Below are positions 62,716 through 64,000 of a stretch of 64,000 nt of DNA, one piece after another. Every line of letters begins with the position of its first letter. Positions within the stretch are counted from its first letter, which is position 1. The notes beneath the pieces are model-generated. The model was not told the origin of the DNA. It did not search any database and saw nothing but the letters and a program-made list of their open reading frames with translations. Origin of the DNA: JBMFVE01 sp049966155 (GTDB taxonomy: Bacteria; Bacteroidota; Ignavibacteria; Kryptoniales; JAKASW01); assembly GCA_049966155.1 (NCBI GenBank), contig JBMFVE010000002.1:1-64000 (forward strand). Direction: 5' to 3'. Made by a program: the position numbers and the translations under genes.

Positions 62716-64000
62716 TTACTTTGTTTGTGCCGGTTCCTGATGGATTACAACTTTTGTGATTTCGGGAAATCGCGATTGCAAATTACTTGTCAGTTTATTG
62801 ATAATGTTGTCGATTTCGCCAATTGTCAGATTACTCCTGAACCTGCAGGCTGCAGCCACTCTCAGACCGGAATCGCTCCGTGTAAGACTCAGGTTATGAC
62901 ATTCGACTATGTTACTTTCATTCTTTATCATATTGGTGAGTTCTTCCACCAATTTAGTATTATCCTGGCTGATTACGTTTGCGTGTTGTGGTTCATTGTG
63001 ATGCTGGTCTATGTGGACAAATATCTGGTTAACATGTGGAATATTCTTTCTAATTTCGTTTTCCAGACTTTCGGATTTTTTATGCGCACTTTCTATGTCG
63101 TCCTTGGCTTCCGTGTCAAGGTGTAAATCAATTTGATATCCATCTTCGGTTTCGTACACTTCTATATCGTGAATTTTAGTTAGTGACAAATCTGCTGATA
63201 GCCTTACCTTATCTGCTACTGATTCCAATTCAGTTTGAACAGGTTCGGCATGTACAACGACGTCGGCATCCCGCGTTACCTCTTTTACTCTCCTTTCAAT
63301 TTCGTCCATGATTTCGTGTGCCTTTTCAAATGGGAGTGAGCGTGGTAATTCGACCGACATATCGACAAACATCTTTCCACCCGAAAATCGCGCTCGAAAA
63401 TTTTTGACAGCGAGAATTCCACCAACATTTTTTACCGTGTTCAAAAGGGCTTCAGTTATTTCGCTGGCAGGGCTTCTGTCGACAAGGACATCTATGGTTT
63501 TCTTCCCCATGCGAAAACTGATAAAAGCGACTATTACCGAAACCCCAAGAGCAGCAAGTGGGTCAGCATAATTTACGCCAAACGATGAGCCGATTAATCC
63601 GACAATGACAACTGAGGAGCTCAATATATCGGTTGAAAAGTGAAGTGCATCAGCCTCGAGAGCCTGACTGTTGTGTTTTCTGGCTGCCCGATAAAGGATT
63701 CGTGAGCGAGTGTAGTCAACAGCAATAGCTGTTATAATTACAGCATAGCTCCAGAAGTTTACTTCAATAATAACTCTCTTATAAAAAAGTCGCCCTATTG
63801 CTTCCTGAGCGATCAGATAACATGTGAGCAAAAGTATTAAGGTCTCAAAAAGAGCCGATATGTTCTCAAATTTGCCGTGGCCATAATGGTGCTGCACGTC
63901 GGGGGGCTTATCTGCTGCACGCACAGCAAAGAAAGTCATCCCGGCTGCCATGAGATCGAGTCCAGAATGCGCGGCCTCGCTCAATATCCCAAGACTGCCG
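62716..64000 (-). CDS. Cation diffusion facilitator (CDF) family transporter, 5' end beyond the window
   Basis: The frame is open to base 64000 (GSLGILSEAAHSGLDL), so the start lies off the right edge; TTG 63984 is not the true start. CDF motifs include SEAAHSGLD (TM2 metal site), HYGHGKFENISAL and the DALHFSTDILSSS (TM5 metal site) with about five visible hydrophobic segments. The cytoplasmic C-terminal domain (from LVDRSPASEITEALL) is followed by a second, duplicated-looking beta-alpha domain (from KLVEELTNMIKNESNIVEC). It exports Zn, Fe or Mn. The extra C-terminal domain is longer than in standard ~300-residue CDFs. Confidence 0.9.
   Translation of the reverse strand, partial: GSLGILSEAAHSGLDLMAAGMTFFAVRAADKPPDVQHHYGHGKFENISALFETLILLLTCYLIAQEAIGRLFYKRVIIEVNFWSYAVIITAIAVDYTRSRILYRAARKHNSQALEADALHFSTDILSSSVVIVGLIGSSFGVNYADPLAALGVSVIVAFISFRMGKKTIDVLVDRSPASEITEALLNTVKNVGGILAVKNFRARFSGGKMFVDMSVELPRSLPFEKAHEIMDEIERRVKEVTRDADVVVHAEPVQTELESVADKVRLSADLSLTKIHDIEVYETEDGYQIDLHLDTEAKDDIESAHKKSESLENEIRKNIPHVNQIFVHIDQHHNEPQHANVISQDNTKLVEELTNMIKNESNIVECHNLSLTRSDSGLRVAAACRFRSNLTIGEIDNIINKLTSNLQSRFPEITKVVIHQEPAQTK

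Overview
The window (about 43-45% GC by eye) is a chromosomal segment from a bacterium of the FCB group, most likely Ignavibacteria-like or a related lineage at the Bacteroidota/Chlorobiota boundary. The placement rests on several features: a TonB-dependent receptor with an N-terminal carboxypeptidase-regulatory-like domain, a fused NagB-like/PIG-L protein beside nagA and nagB, parA-parB followed by a DUF5683-type protein, a very large VPS10/BNR-repeat secreted protein, an NtrC-type two-component system, and menaquinone-style Fe-S/heme electron-transfer proteins. No rRNA, phage, CRISPR array or complete mobile element is present. The left edge cuts a transposase/integrase C-terminus and the right edge cuts a cation-efflux transporter.

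Layout. 1-3582: transposase remnant, then a GT87-like membrane glycosyltransferase and a membrane metallophosphoesterase (minus). 3685-6308: PASTA protein, rpe and nagA (plus). 6391-9764: NagB/PIG-L fusion (minus), divergent from canonical nagB (plus), with a candidate operator between them. 9894-13860: GlmU-like sugar nucleotidyltransferase, an AtuA-like pair and an ATP-grasp enzyme. 14008-15540: monoheme cytochrome c and a coiled-coil/TPR lipoprotein (minus). 15762-26928: nine tightly packed plus-strand genes (gcdH-like acyl-CoA dehydrogenase, guaB, M24 peptidase, GT4, purD, galE-like, meaB, a second acyl-CoA dehydrogenase, ggt), many joined by 4-bp overlaps. 27009-27082: tRNA-His (minus). 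27320-33032: DUF2130 protein (plus), then an overlapping minus-strand operon of histidine kinase, sigma-54 response regulator and PBP4-type D,D-peptidase. 33200-40577: secreted protein, uvrA, secreted protein, a large Hdr/CCG Fe-S membrane oxidoreductase, and an SDR. 40786-43645: parA, parB, ridA-like and DUF5683.

43660-49997 (minus) is a thiamine locus. A TPP riboswitch with its own promoter precedes a TonB-dependent receptor, thiamine pyrophosphokinase and a sodium:solute symporter, and a PLP decarboxylase lies farther downstream. 49988-50444 has no convincing gene but holds degenerate repeated mini-ORF sequences and an inverted repeat. 50445-64000 (minus) is a long compact run: VPS10-like protein, DUF123 GIY-YIG protein, LysM transglycosylase, trpG, trpE, threonine aldolase, lnt, PHP phosphoesterase, DedA, ispF, acylphosphatase and a CDF transporter.

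Functional themes: amino-sugar catabolism and nucleotide-sugar synthesis; acyl-CoA oxidation with a possible dedicated route from ETF to quinone; thiamine salvage under riboswitch control; cell-wall sensing and remodelling; chromosome partitioning. Most gene names rest on recognised motifs. Operon, promoter and operator statements are read directly from spacing and sequence and have not been tested.
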